Shown: in pieces, positions 19,035-28,014 of the stretch
Layout of the letters: each line of letters opens with the position of its first letter
Numbering within the stretch: position 1 is the first letter of the stretch
Assembly: GCF_000758625.1 (NCBI RefSeq)
Contig: NZ_CP009283.1
Span: 3,917,501-3,981,500 of the forward strand
Direction: 5' to 3'
Origin: Paenibacillus sp. FSL R7-0273
GTDB taxonomy: Bacteria > Bacillota > Bacilli > Paenibacillales > Paenibacillaceae
Length of the DNA: 64,000 nt
Made by a program: the position numbers and the translations under genes
Notes under the pieces: generated by a model
The model's database searches: none
Told to the model about the DNA's origin: nothing
Seen by the model: only the letters and a program-made list of their open reading frames with translations

Positions 19035-20387
19035 ATGGATGCAAGCCAGACAAAAAAATTAACAAAGGACCCCATATCAAGGTTACTGCTTAGCTTTTGT
19101 TCCCAAACCACGATGTCTGTTATGTTATACAGTTTTCAGGCGCTTATCAATACCTATTTTGTTGCAGTAGGCGTTGGTGCTTATGCGGCAGGTGCGGTTG
19201 CACTATCTGCTCCCATTATGTTAATAATCGGTTCCTTTGCAAGTACTGTGGGGGCAGGCGGGGCTTCCATTGTATCCAGAGCATTAGGCAAAAATGATCC
19301 AGAGAAGGCAGCCTCAACGGTTGGTAATACTTTACTGTTCTTCTGGATGATTTCGTCCGTGTCCTCCGTTCTGGGCTTGTTGTTGCTTAATCCATTGTTA
19401 GAGCTTCTGGCAGTGGATGATGTCTTGATGCCTTATGCAAAAGGATATACAGAAATCATACTGATCGGAGCTGTAACAGCGACCGGTTTTTCCTCACTCA
19501 TTCGGGCAGAAGGCAATATTCGATTTTCGATTTATCAATGGACGGTTTCTGCACTCGTGAACCTGCTTCTGGATCCCCTGTTTATCTTCTACTTTCATAT
19601 GGGGGTCGAGGGCGCTGCGCTGGCTACTGTAATCTCGCAAATGGTGTCCATGGGTTTATGTATGTATTACTATTTTCTATCCAAAAAGCATGCTTTTCCG
19701 GTAAACCGGCGCCATTTTCGGGTAAAGCCGGCACTCATGGGAGAGATTCTTAGTATCGGCTCTCCCGCACTGCTGTCTCAAATAGGTAACAGTATTTTTT
19801 TAATTGCGATTAATCACAGACTTGGAGCGTTAGGTGGTCCAGAGGCAATAAGTGCTTTTGGTATCGTTAGCCGGCTGAGATCTTTTTTAGTTATGCCCGT
19901 TAGCGGGATTGTACAGGGCTTACAGCCTATTATTGGTTTCAATTACGCCGCCGGATTAAACAAAAGGGTCCAGGAGGCCATACGTCTGTCCATTTTAGCC
20001 ACCATACTATACGGTCTGGTCATTATGCTAATTTGCATCCTTATACCGAGAGAATTGATCTATATTTTTATTCGTGAAGAACAAATTGTTTCAATCGGCA
20101 TACGAGCTTTGCAGTCCATCGCTTTGTCGTTTCCTTTCATGGGAGCTCTAACCATTACGGCTGCCTATTTTCAATCTACCGGAAAAGCTTTGTTTGCTTT
20201 CGCACTTCCAATGATGAGTATAGTGCTGATTTCAGTGCCGGCATTGTATATCTTGTCTTGGATATTTGAATTACGGGGCATATGGTTTACCTATTTAGTT
20301 TCAGATGGAATCACGTTCTTAATGGCAATCTTTTTTTTACAGCTAATCCTGAAGCGGCAGAATGCAAATACAAAGGAGAGAATTTAA
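19035..20387 (+). CDS. MATE family efflux transporter
   Basis: A 450-residue membrane protein with twelve predicted helices in two halves, the usual MATE topology. Typical features are GAYAAGAVALSAPIMLIIGS and ASIVSRALGKNDPEKA in the first half, RAEGNIRFSIY after TM6, and PVSGIVQGLQPIIGFNYAAG in the second half. It exports a cationic compound in exchange for Na+ or H+. ATG 19035 follows AAGGGAG with six-base spacing. Upstream, a separate AGGAGG (around 18991-18996) precedes a four-codon frame (TTG GTG CAC AAG TAG) that could be a leader peptide. Its stop is immediately before the APH-like gene, so the two form one unit. Confidence 0.9.
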   Translation: MDASQTKKLTKDPISRLLLSFCSQTTMSVMLYSFQALINTYFVAVGVGAYAAGAVALSAPIMLIIGSFASTVGAGGASIVSRALGKNDPEKAASTVGNTLLFFWMISSVSSVLGLLLLNPLLELLAVDDVLMPYAKGYTEIILIGAVTATGFSSLIRAEGNIRFSIYQWTVSALVNLLLDPLFIFYFHMGVEGAALATVISQMVSMGLCMYYYFLSKKHAFPVNRRHFRVKPALMGEILSIGSPALLSQIGNSIFLIAINHRLGALGGPEAISAFGIVSRLRSFLVMPVSGIVQGLQPIIGFNYAAGLNKRVQEAIRLSILATILYGLVIMLICILIPRELIYIFIREEQIVSIGIRALQSIALSFPFMGALTITAAYFQSTGKALFAFALPMMSIVLISVPALYILSWIFELRGIWFTYLVSDGITFLMAIFFLQLILKRQNANTKERI

Positions 20388-20388
20388 C

Positions 20389-21420
20389 ATGATCAGTAAT
20401 ACAAAAAGTATTCTGTCACGGCAAACGATCGAGATGATTGTCCAGGAACATTTCGGGAAGGATATTGTGATCGATAATATTACAGAATTGACAGAAGGCT
20501 GGTTTAATGCCATATATGTTTTATCTTTTGCCGGGCAAGGTGTACACGGGTACAAAGAATTAGTACTGAAAACAGGGGTGCAATCGTCTAAATACGTACT
20601 GTCATATGAGCAGGATATCATGCGCGCAGAAGTACTTGTATATAGCCTTTTAGAAGATACCATTGTTCCCGTTCCCAGGATTATCACCCAAGATTTCAGT
20701 AAATCCTTAGTAGATTTCGATTATTGCTTTATGGAGAAGCTTCAGGGAAGCAATTGGATGAAACTGGACGAACAAATAACGCCCGGAAACAAGGAGAAAC
20801 TAATCGCTGAACTTGCGGGGTATACGGCCGCGATACACAATGTGAAAGGCGATTTTTTCGGCTATATAAAAGAAGATAAGAAGTTTCAATTTCCGGATTG
20901 GAGCTCGGCATTTAAAGGGATGATGAATACAATGATACAGGATGGGCGAGAGCAGGGCCTGGACCTTCCCTATGATGCCATCCTAAGTGCATTTGAACCT
21001 CTGTGGGTGATTCTTAATGAAATCACAGTGCCTGCTCTTGTGAACTTTGACATGTGGAGTAAAAATATTATGCTGGCGGAAAAAGATGGGAACTATTATA
21101 TTGACGCCATTATTGACCATGAGCGTGCGTTTTTTGGTGATCCCTATGCCGAATTTATCTCTAGTGCAACCATATGCGGCGATGTACTGAAAAGCCAAAC
21201 CTTTATGGAAAATTACAGCCTGGTATCCGGCAAGCCTTTCACGTTCACCCGTAATGACAGAATTCGATTGTATATGTATAACATATATTTGACTTTGCTT
21301 ATGGGTGTAGAGGTATACCGTTATAATGAGGAAGATACTAAGCAGCGTATAGCCTATTGTAATTGGAAAATTCCAAATGATTTGTTGGAATTGAAAGAAT
21401 ACCTCGTGCAAAAAGAATAA
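20389..21420 (+). CDS. Phosphotransferase family protein (APH/choline kinase fold)
   Basis: A 343-residue kinase-fold protein that would phosphorylate a small hydroxyl compound, such as an aminoglycoside, macrolide, choline or sugar. ATG 20389 follows AAAGGAG and sits one base after the MATE stop. The nucleotide-binding lobe includes YKELVLKTG (Lys) and EVLVYSLLED. The catalytic loop reads LVNFDMWSKNIML with Asp221 and Asn226, and the metal-binding segment is IIDHERAFFGDP (Asp243). The loop normally reads HGDxxxxN or HxDxxxxN; here residue 219 is Asn instead of His. Co-transcription with an efflux pump is typical of resistance pairs, so drug or self-toxin modification is plausible; the substrate is unknown. 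Confidence 0.85.
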   Translation: MISNTKSILSRQTIEMIVQEHFGKDIVIDNITELTEGWFNAIYVLSFAGQGVHGYKELVLKTGVQSSKYVLSYEQDIMRAEVLVYSLLEDTIVPVPRIITQDFSKSLVDFDYCFMEKLQGSNWMKLDEQITPGNKEKLIAELAGYTAAIHNVKGDFFGYIKEDKKFQFPDWSSAFKGMMNTMIQDGREQGLDLPYDAILSAFEPLWVILNEITVPALVNFDMWSKNIMLAEKDGNYYIDAIIDHERAFFGDPYAEFISSATICGDVLKSQTFMENYSLVSGKPFTFTRNDRIRLYMYNIYLTLLMGVEVYRYNEEDTKQRIAYCNWKIPNDLLELKEYLVQKE

Positions 21421-21422
21421 AT

Positions 21423-21527
21423 CCGGAAAATGCCTTGGAGCAAGCTCTCCCTGTTATAATTGAACATCATGCTATCACCCGTGCTGAATTCGTTCAACTG
21501 ACTCCGGCATGGTGGAAGCCGGTTTGA
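21423..21527 (+). pseudogene. Possible remnant of an SLH-domain protein
   Basis: After the APH-like gene a short frame reads EQALPVIIEHHAITRAEFVQ and stops at 21525-21527. ITRAEF is the signature start of an SLH repeat. A following fragment in another frame reads MVEAGLTDGQPTERQALR, as if a frameshift had split an SLH module. No start or ribosome binding site was seen. This may be chance, so confidence is low. Confidence 0.25.
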
Positions 21528-21549
21528 CAGACGGACAGCCTACTGAACG

Positions 21550-24500
21550 TCAAGCGTTAAGGGGGATTGAAAAGGAGACCTTTGTGCCTTCACCCGGTTC
21601 ACTCTGAATGCGAAGTCCATGACCATACCGCTGGAACAACCGGCGGTTGGTATTCCTTAGACCAATACCTCCATTGCCGTCTTGGGGGTGGCTAAGAATG
21701 GTTTCAATTTCCGCTTCAGTCATTCCCTTCCCGTTATCAATGATCTCTATACATGCGGCGGTCTCTTCCTGAGAGATGCGTATAACCAGTTCTCCGCCCC
21801 TTGCACGGCTCAGTAATCCGTGCCTTACGGCATTCTCGACCAGAGGCTGAACGGACAGAGGAGGCAGCATGAACTGAAGCTCCGGGGCAATATCCCAAAT
21901 AACGGTTAATCTGTCCTCAAAGCGCACCTTCTCAATAAAAAGGTAAGCCTTCACCAGTGAGAGTTCACTTTGCAGATCAACCAGCTGACTGGAATTGATA
22001 AAATCAACACTATACCTTAAATAATCTGAAAACGCACCAGCAACCTTGCGCATTTGCTCCATATCAAACTCGCTTAGCGCCATAATGGAGTTAATGGCAT
22101 TAAATAAGAAATGCGGTTTAATTTGAGCCTGCAAATAGGCGGTTTCCATGTGCAGGCTTTGATCAATAGATTGTTTTAACGCAATTAAAGTCTGTACTCT
22201 GTACTTTAGCTCCAGACCTTCAATAGGCTTGATTACATAGTCATTGGCTCCCTGTAAGAATTGCTTATACGCCCCGTCCAAAGCCATATTGGAAATCAGG
22301 AGCAGAATAGGCAGCTCCGTGACATTGAAATGTTGTCTGACCAGACTGGTGAGGTTATCACCGGGTATCGGAGACATTTTTACATCCGCTATTAACAAAT
22401 CCCAGGAAAGGGAGCGGAGCAGAGCAAGGGCTTCATGGACGCTGGAGACCGCAGTCATTCTGTAATTCTCTTCAGCGAGAATATTGGCTACAACCTTCTG
22501 GTTAACGGGATCATCAGTGATAATCAGTATGCGGGGACTGCTGCCGTCATGATCATGAAGCAAAGGTGCATTTGTGTCCTTCTTAACGGTCTGTTTCTTG
22601 TCCTCGCTCGGCCCTCTGCGGTCAATGGGTAATATGGCTTCGGGCGCATTGTAGGCTGCTGTTTTTCCTGGTTTATAACCCGTATTAGAAACTGTAGGCA
22701 GAGTGAAATAAAAGGTCGAGCCTTCGTTTAATTTTGAATGGACGGCTAAGTCGCTTTGATGCAGCTGAACCAATCGTCTGCTGATGCTTAGGCCTAAGCC
22801 TATCCCGCCTTCTGTACTCTGAGAGCCCTGTTCATAAGGTTGAAAGATGCGTGCAAGGGTTGCCTTATCCATTCCAATCCCCGTATCGGTAATACTAACC
22901 TTAACCATCCCGCCCGCAGAAAAGGCTTCTACAGTAATGTCTCCCTGTTCGGTGTATTTAATGGCATTATGCATTAAGTTATACATAATTTGAAATAGCC
23001 TTTTCTCGTCGGCATAGACATACGGAACGGCTTCAGAAATATGCACTCTAATATTCAGCGGTTTTCCTTCAACCAGGTAGCGAAGCATGTCTATGACATC
23101 CAAAACGGTTTTTCGGAGATCCAGCTTCTTATATTGAAGCTGAATGTCCTGCTCTGCAAGTAATGGCGCGTCAAGCAGGTCATCAAGCAGAAGAGACATC
23201 CGGTTTCCTATCAGGACCAGCAGTCCGATATTCGCTTTGGCAGAAGAGTCTGTTGAGTGTTCAACCAGAACAGTTTGGGAGCGGGCGATCTGCAGTATAT
23301 GATCCAGCGGCTGTTTCAGTACTTGTGAGGTCTGAACCAGAAACTGGTCCTTTTGCCGGTTGTCTTCCATCAGCTGCAGCGTAAGCTCCAGGTTCTCATT
23401 TGATTTACGGAAAAATTGCTTCAGCCAATAGGCTGTAAACCCTATAATGGACGCAAGAATGTCACCCGGGTAAAAAGGAAGATTTTTTTCACCGTTGTTA
23501 ACCAGAGCGCCCCATATGACTCCTGATATAATCGCGCTCGCGGAAAACAAGAGAAAACCGGTATCCTTTTTTCTCTGGTATATCATTTTTGCGTATAAAA
23601 CAAACATCCAGACAGCCGGAAGATTATATAACACCCCGAAAATCCAATGAGCGTACAGCAGCACATCTTTAATTGGAAAAGCCAGTATGTAAAGGCTATA
23701 TACAGACAGTACCAACAGATACAGCCTTAAAGGCTTGCCTGCAGGCTTTGACCCATTATTAAATCTGTAGGTTAGCAGCAGACTGGCAAAGACTAGCCAT
23801 AAGTAAGACAACAGCTTGATTTTAATGCCCCATGTATAATTGATAGGCACCCAGCTTGACAAGATTACATCATTGTCTGCTGCAACGGACAAGGCCGTGC
23901 AAAGGAGCAGAAACATAAACACCAGCAGTGTTTTCTGCCGGGACATCACGAATAATATTGCGGAATAGACCGCATGCAGCATAAAAATAACAATAGTGCC
24001 GAATTGAAGGCCTATTGAATATCTGCGTTCTCTGTCAATAGAGTCTTCAGCACCAAAACGAATCGAGTAGGAGATCCCCGATTTCGATCCATGATCCATA
24101 TTGGCAGCACGTATCACCACAATAAGCTCATGCTCATTTAATGCATCATAGCTTACTGTAAAAGGAACCGACTCCGGTTTGTAATGCTCTTTTATAGCAG
24201 AGGGTTGTCCCATGGTATAGAGGGTTTTTCCGTTGATTTCAACCTCTGAGGCGGCTTGAATCTGATGGAACCAGAAGCTGTAGGGCTGCTCCAGCGGCTG
24301 GTCAATCAGAATGCGCAGCATGTAGGTGCCATAACCGAACGATGAACCGATTTCCTGCTCCCAATTACCGGGAACCTGAATCGTTTGACCGGGATTAATA
24401 TCTGTACCGTTCTGTATATCGTTAAGGGTCAGCCATTTATTAGGAAAGAACTCCCATTCTCCGTCCAGCAGGAGTGAATGAGAGTTATTAAAGTCCCAGC

Positions 24501-24654
24501 CCCGAAAATCAATTACGCCTTGCTCGGCTCTGGATTGCTCCGGTGAAATAAATCTTGTCTGCCACAACCGTTGAAGACTGATTAAAAGCAGCAGAAAGAT
24601 AAGGATTAGAACAACATAACGCATATAGTATTTGGCGGATTCTCTATTCATCAT
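21550..24654 (-). CDS. Hybrid sensor histidine kinase, 7TMR-DISM type; HisKA His missing, LytS-type His present
   Basis: A 1034-residue membrane kinase. Order: N-terminal helix; 7TMR-DISMED2-like outer domain (about 45-200, with SLLLDGEWEFFPNKWL); seven helices (about 210-410); HisKA-like region (about 435-500); HATPase with intact boxes (NLMHNAIKYT, DTGIGM, GIGLGL, about 545-655); receiver domain (about 700-820, acid pair DD, acceptor Asp757, IKP Lys); LytS-type His_kinase domain with QIKPHFLFN (His848); second HATPase (ENAVRHG, DNGKGM, GIGLRNTNRRL). The H-box reads FLVQTSQVLKQP, so the phospho-acceptor is Gln444. The receiver's conserved Thr is Ile (LLLISN). It lies 80 bp after its paralog on the same strand. 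The two have complementary defects and probably work together. Signals may be glycans, as for other DISM receptors. Confidence 0.9.
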   Translation of the reverse strand: MMNRESAKYYMRYVVLILIFLLLLISLQRLWQTRFISPEQSRAEQGVIDFRGWDFNNSHSLLLDGEWEFFPNKWLTLNDIQNGTDINPGQTIQVPGNWEQEIGSSFGYGTYMLRILIDQPLEQPYSFWFHQIQAASEVEINGKTLYTMGQPSAIKEHYKPESVPFTVSYDALNEHELIVVIRAANMDHGSKSGISYSIRFGAEDSIDRERRYSIGLQFGTIVIFMLHAVYSAILFVMSRQKTLLVFMFLLLCTALSVAADNDVILSSWVPINYTWGIKIKLLSYLWLVFASLLLTYRFNNGSKPAGKPLRLYLLVLSVYSLYILAFPIKDVLLYAHWIFGVLYNLPAVWMFVLYAKMIYQRKKDTGFLLFSASAIISGVIWGALVNNGEKNLPFYPGDILASIIGFTAYWLKQFFRKSNENLELTLQLMEDNRQKDQFLVQTSQVLKQPLDHILQIARSQTVLVEHSTDSSAKANIGLLVLIGNRMSLLLDDLLDAPLLAEQDIQLQYKKLDLRKTVLDVIDMLRYLVEGKPLNIRVHISEAVPYVYADEKRLFQIMYNLMHNAIKYTEQGDITVEAFSAGGMVKVSITDTGIGMDKATLARIFQPYEQGSQSTEGGIGLGLSISRRLVQLHQSDLAVHSKLNEGSTFYFTLPTVSNTGYKPGKTAAYNAPEAILPIDRRGPSEDKKQTVKKDTNAPLLHDHDGSSPRILIITDDPVNQKVVANILAEENYRMTAVSSVHEALALLRSLSWDLLIADVKMSPIPGDNLTSLVRQHFNVTELPILLLISNMALDGAYKQFLQGANDYVIKPIEGLELKYRVQTLIALKQSIDQSLHMETAYLQAQIKPHFLFNAINSIMALSEFDMEQMRKVAGAFSDYLRYSVDFINSSQLVDLQSELSLVKAYLFIEKVRFEDRLTVIWDIAPELQFMLPPLSVQPLVENAVRHGLLSRARGGELVIRISQEETAACIEIIDNGKGMTEAEIETILSHPQDGNGGIGLRNTNRRLFQRYGHGLRIQSEPGEGTKVSFSIPLNA

Positions 24655-24734
24655 TTAAAAGCCCTTCTATAACCTCGTTTAATTTCCCTTCATATTGCTG
24701 TCCATATAAGAATCATCTATTGATAAGAGCCTCA

Positions 24735-27700
24735 TCAGTGTGGAATTTCAAAGGATACTGACGTGCCTTCACCGGCAACGCTGGTGATTGTCAATCCCCG
24801 TCCATAACGCTGAAGCAGCCGCCGGTTGGTGTTGGATAGACCCGCTGCAACGCCGGAAGGGCGGGAGGGGTCCAATAACTCACGGATCTGTACCTCTTCC
24901 ATGCCGGTCCCGTTATCCTTTACTTGGAACAAAGTTGAAACCGGCTGATCCACAATTCGTATAAGCAGCTTCTGGCCGCGGCGTCCGGAAAATCCGTGAT
25001 TCACAGCATTTTCAACAAAAGGCTGGAGGATGAGAGGAGGAACACTGCGTCCTATCTCTGCCTCCACCTCCCATGTTATGGCAATCGGCTCAGGCAGCAG
25101 CGCATTCTCCACATGGAGATAGGCACGGATTAACTCAAGCTCATCCTGAAGGCTTACCCACTGGTCAGAGTTAACCGTATTGAAGCTTATCCGCAGATAA
25201 GTAGTAAAGGCCTCGCTCAGATCACGCATTTGCTCAATATCGGTGACACTTAGCGCTGTAATGGCGTTAAGTGTGCTGATGATAAATTCCGGGCGGATCC
25301 GGGCCTGCAAATAAGCTGCTTCTATTCTAAGCCGTTCATGTACAGAACGTTTAAGTGTTGCCAGTGCCCATACCCGGTACTGTAATTCTATTGCGTTAGC
25401 AGGCTTAGCTACATAATCGTTAGCTCCGGCGGAGAAGCCGGCATATACGTCCTCAATCTGATCCCGGGCCGTCAATAGCAGAATAGGAAGCTCTGAATGT
25501 GAATACCGTTCCCGTACCCTGCGTGTTAATTCGTACCCTGTCATATGCGGCATCATAACATCTGCTACCAGCAGGTCCCAATCGACGGGGGAGTTCGTTA
25601 GCAGCTCCAATGCTTCCAATCCGCTGCCGGCCATCGTTACATGAAATTGGCCAGAAGGCAGAATGCTGCCGAGGACCTTTAAATTAACAGGGTCATCGTC
25701 CACTGCGATAATGTTGAGCTTGCGTTCATGGAGCAGACGCTCATGATTTTGGGGGCTGCTGCCGCCGGTATTTTCCTGGACTGTAACAGGACTGTATGCC
25801 GTGTCTTGAATATCCGGATCATTCAGGTCAACGGGCATGTCCGGAAAGCTTCCGGCCGCAGGTATTGTAAAGCTGAAGATGCTTCCTTCCCCCGGAATGA
25901 AGCTTATCTGAAATATCCCTCCGTGCATCTCCACCAAGTGGCGGCTAATGGTTAACCCAAGACCTGTTCCTGCGCCGTCCTCGCCGTCTATTTCATAAAC
26001 CGAATCCATTCTATCCAGCTCTGCAGCAGCAATTGTCTGACCGGTAAAGCGGATCTCAACTAGAATATGCTGCTCTGTATTCCTTGCCGTTATGGAGATT
26101 GTCCCCTTCTCAGTGAAGGTGACAGCGCCCCGCAAAAGATTAAACAATATCTGTACCATCCGCTTTTCGTCTGCCAGAACAAATGGAAGGCCCTCTGGAA
26201 CGGTTATCGATAAAGAAATGGGCTTATCCTTCATTAAAAATTGCATCATATCAGCTACCCCGGCCACTGCAGTATGAATGGACAGCGGCCTCTGATGCAG
26301 GACAAGCCTGTGATCCCGGATACGCGAAAGGTCTAACAGACTATTTACAATGAAGGACATACGCCTGCTGGTCAAAATCAGCTGTTCCATATTCTTTTGA
26401 AGCTGCTGCTGTTCACTGCGGCTTTCACTGTTAAATACGGATTGAGCCAAATTTATTATTCCGTGTAGAGGTGTGCGCAGCTCATGCGCTGTGTTTGCCA
26501 GGAATTCATCCTTCCGTTTATCGGATTCGCTAAGTTTACGGTATAAGTCGGCGTTGTCCTTGGCATTTTGAAAGTACTTTTTGAACCAGAAGGAAGTAAA
26601 GCCAATAAGCGCCATTATCAAATCAAACGGATAATAGATTCCGGAATCCTTTCTGCTAATGTGAATCCATCCCCAGATTAAGCCCGAGAAAACAGCGGCG
26701 GCGGTAAAAAGAAGAACGAACGAATGTTTATATCCGCGCATAACCAGGCTTGCGGTAATCCCAAAAAGCCATAAAAAGGGAACCAGATAAAGCACTATAA
26801 AGAATCCGGCTGTGAGGCCGTGGTACATGAGAACTGGAGGTGCCAATAGTAACATCAGGGCAGTCAGGCTAACCCCGTAAGTAAGGATCAGAAATGCTTT
26901 GGGCCGGTCCTTCAGCTCCGTAAGCTGGCGGATCAGCAGAAGCATTAAAAAGGGGATGAACAAATAGGCCAGAGCTTTAACTTTTAGAGCCCAATTATCA
27001 TCAAGCGGCAGCCATTGCAGCAATAAGGAGTCATGACCGGACACAATGGACAATGAGACCGCCGCCAAAAGCAATATAAATACAGGCAGTGCTTTTTCAT
27101 TTCGCTTGAAAAAATACAGAGTGCCCGCATAGAGAATATGCAGCAGCAAAATCATGGAAGTAACCAGCTGGAGCCCGATCGACAAAGAGCGTTCCTTCTC
27201 AACCGCTTCATGCGAACCGAAACGGATATTTTTTACAATTCCGCCTGATAGCGGGTGACTGTAATTGGCCGCCCTCACAAGAAGCTCAATTTGACCAGCA
27301 CTACCGCCATTATAGCTAGCTGTATAGGAGCGGGTTGAGGGCCTAAAAAGCTCTGCTTCAGCCGCAATTGTTCCAAAGACTGCTGCAAGCTTTCCGTTAA
27401 TTTCGATCTCTGAGGACGATTGAATACGCTGAATCCAAAACCCGTAATCCGATTCCGCCTGCGGGTCCACAAGTATTCGCAGCCTGTATGTCCCGTATCC
27501 GAAGGAAGGTGTATTATTGTCAGCCATCAGACTGCTGCCCCAGTCGCCAGGAACCATAATATAGCCGGGAGCCGGGCCGGTATAGCCGGAATATGAAAGC
27601 AGCTGCCCGGGATAGAATTCCCATTCGCCCTCTAAAGGTATGGAATGAGACTGCTGTATATCCCAGCTGCGCAAGTCCAGAATTCCTTGTTCAACCAGCG

Positions 27701-27824
27701 GAGCATTGGGTGTGCTGTTGATCAGTGACCAGCCCCAGCGGCAGCACAGCAGCAGTGTCAAAAATAAAACAAATATCGCAGCAGCTTTTAAATAATATGG
27801 GAATGTAGATTTTATTTTTGGCAT
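24735..27824 (-). CDS. Hybrid sensor histidine kinase, 7TMR-DISM type; HisKA His present, LytS-type His missing
   Basis: A 1029-residue paralog with the same order of domains: N-terminal helix, DISMED2-like domain (SIPLEGEWEFYPGQLL), seven helices, HisKA, HATPase, receiver, LytS-type kinase domain, second HATPase. Here the HisKA H-box is canonical (FLANTAHELRTPLHG, His447) and the receiver is complete (DDD, Asp755, Thr in LLLTAR, AKP Lys). The first HATPase is degenerate: the N-box reads NLLRGAVTFT and the G1 box reads FTGQTI instead of DTGxGI, although GTGLGL remains. The LytS-type motif reads RIRPEFIIS, with Glu846 replacing His; its second HATPase keeps ENAVNHG and DNGTGM. It is the promoter-proximal gene of the pair and divergent from the adhesin gene, so one spacer (27825-28014) serves both directions. 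Confidence 0.9.
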   Translation of the reverse strand: MPKIKSTFPYYLKAAAIFVLFLTLLLCCRWGWSLINSTPNAPLVEQGILDLRSWDIQQSHSIPLEGEWEFYPGQLLSYSGYTGPAPGYIMVPGDWGSSLMADNNTPSFGYGTYRLRILVDPQAESDYGFWIQRIQSSSEIEINGKLAAVFGTIAAEAELFRPSTRSYTASYNGGSAGQIELLVRAANYSHPLSGGIVKNIRFGSHEAVEKERSLSIGLQLVTSMILLLHILYAGTLYFFKRNEKALPVFILLLAAVSLSIVSGHDSLLLQWLPLDDNWALKVKALAYLFIPFLMLLLIRQLTELKDRPKAFLILTYGVSLTALMLLLAPPVLMYHGLTAGFFIVLYLVPFLWLFGITASLVMRGYKHSFVLLFTAAAVFSGLIWGWIHISRKDSGIYYPFDLIMALIGFTSFWFKKYFQNAKDNADLYRKLSESDKRKDEFLANTAHELRTPLHGIINLAQSVFNSESRSEQQQLQKNMEQLILTSRRMSFIVNSLLDLSRIRDHRLVLHQRPLSIHTAVAGVADMMQFLMKDKPISLSITVPEGLPFVLADEKRMVQILFNLLRGAVTFTEKGTISITARNTEQHILVEIRFTGQTIAAAELDRMDSVYEIDGEDGAGTGLGLTISRHLVEMHGGIFQISFIPGEGSIFSFTIPAAGSFPDMPVDLNDPDIQDTAYSPVTVQENTGGSSPQNHERLLHERKLNIIAVDDDPVNLKVLGSILPSGQFHVTMAGSGLEALELLTNSPVDWDLLVADVMMPHMTGYELTRRVRERYSHSELPILLLTARDQIEDVYAGFSAGANDYVAKPANAIELQYRVWALATLKRSVHERLRIEAAYLQARIRPEFIISTLNAITALSVTDIEQMRDLSEAFTTYLRISFNTVNSDQWVSLQDELELIRAYLHVENALLPEPIAITWEVEAEIGRSVPPLILQPFVENAVNHGFSGRRGQKLLIRIVDQPVSTLFQVKDNGTGMEEVQIRELLDPSRPSGVAAGLSNTNRRLLQRYGRGLTITSVAGEGTSVSFEIPH

Positions 27825-28014
27825 GTCACTCTCACTTCTAAATAATAGAATCTTTTTTTGTCTAAACGGGTTTATCCAAGGCTGTTCAGATATTGTTCAT
27901 ATGTCAAGTTTACAGTAACTTATACTGCTGTCAACGCAGTTCTGTTAGAAGTTGCTTATTGATGGGCAACGCCGTAAACCCGAATAATCACAAAAAAGGA
28001 GGAAGTTTTCATCA

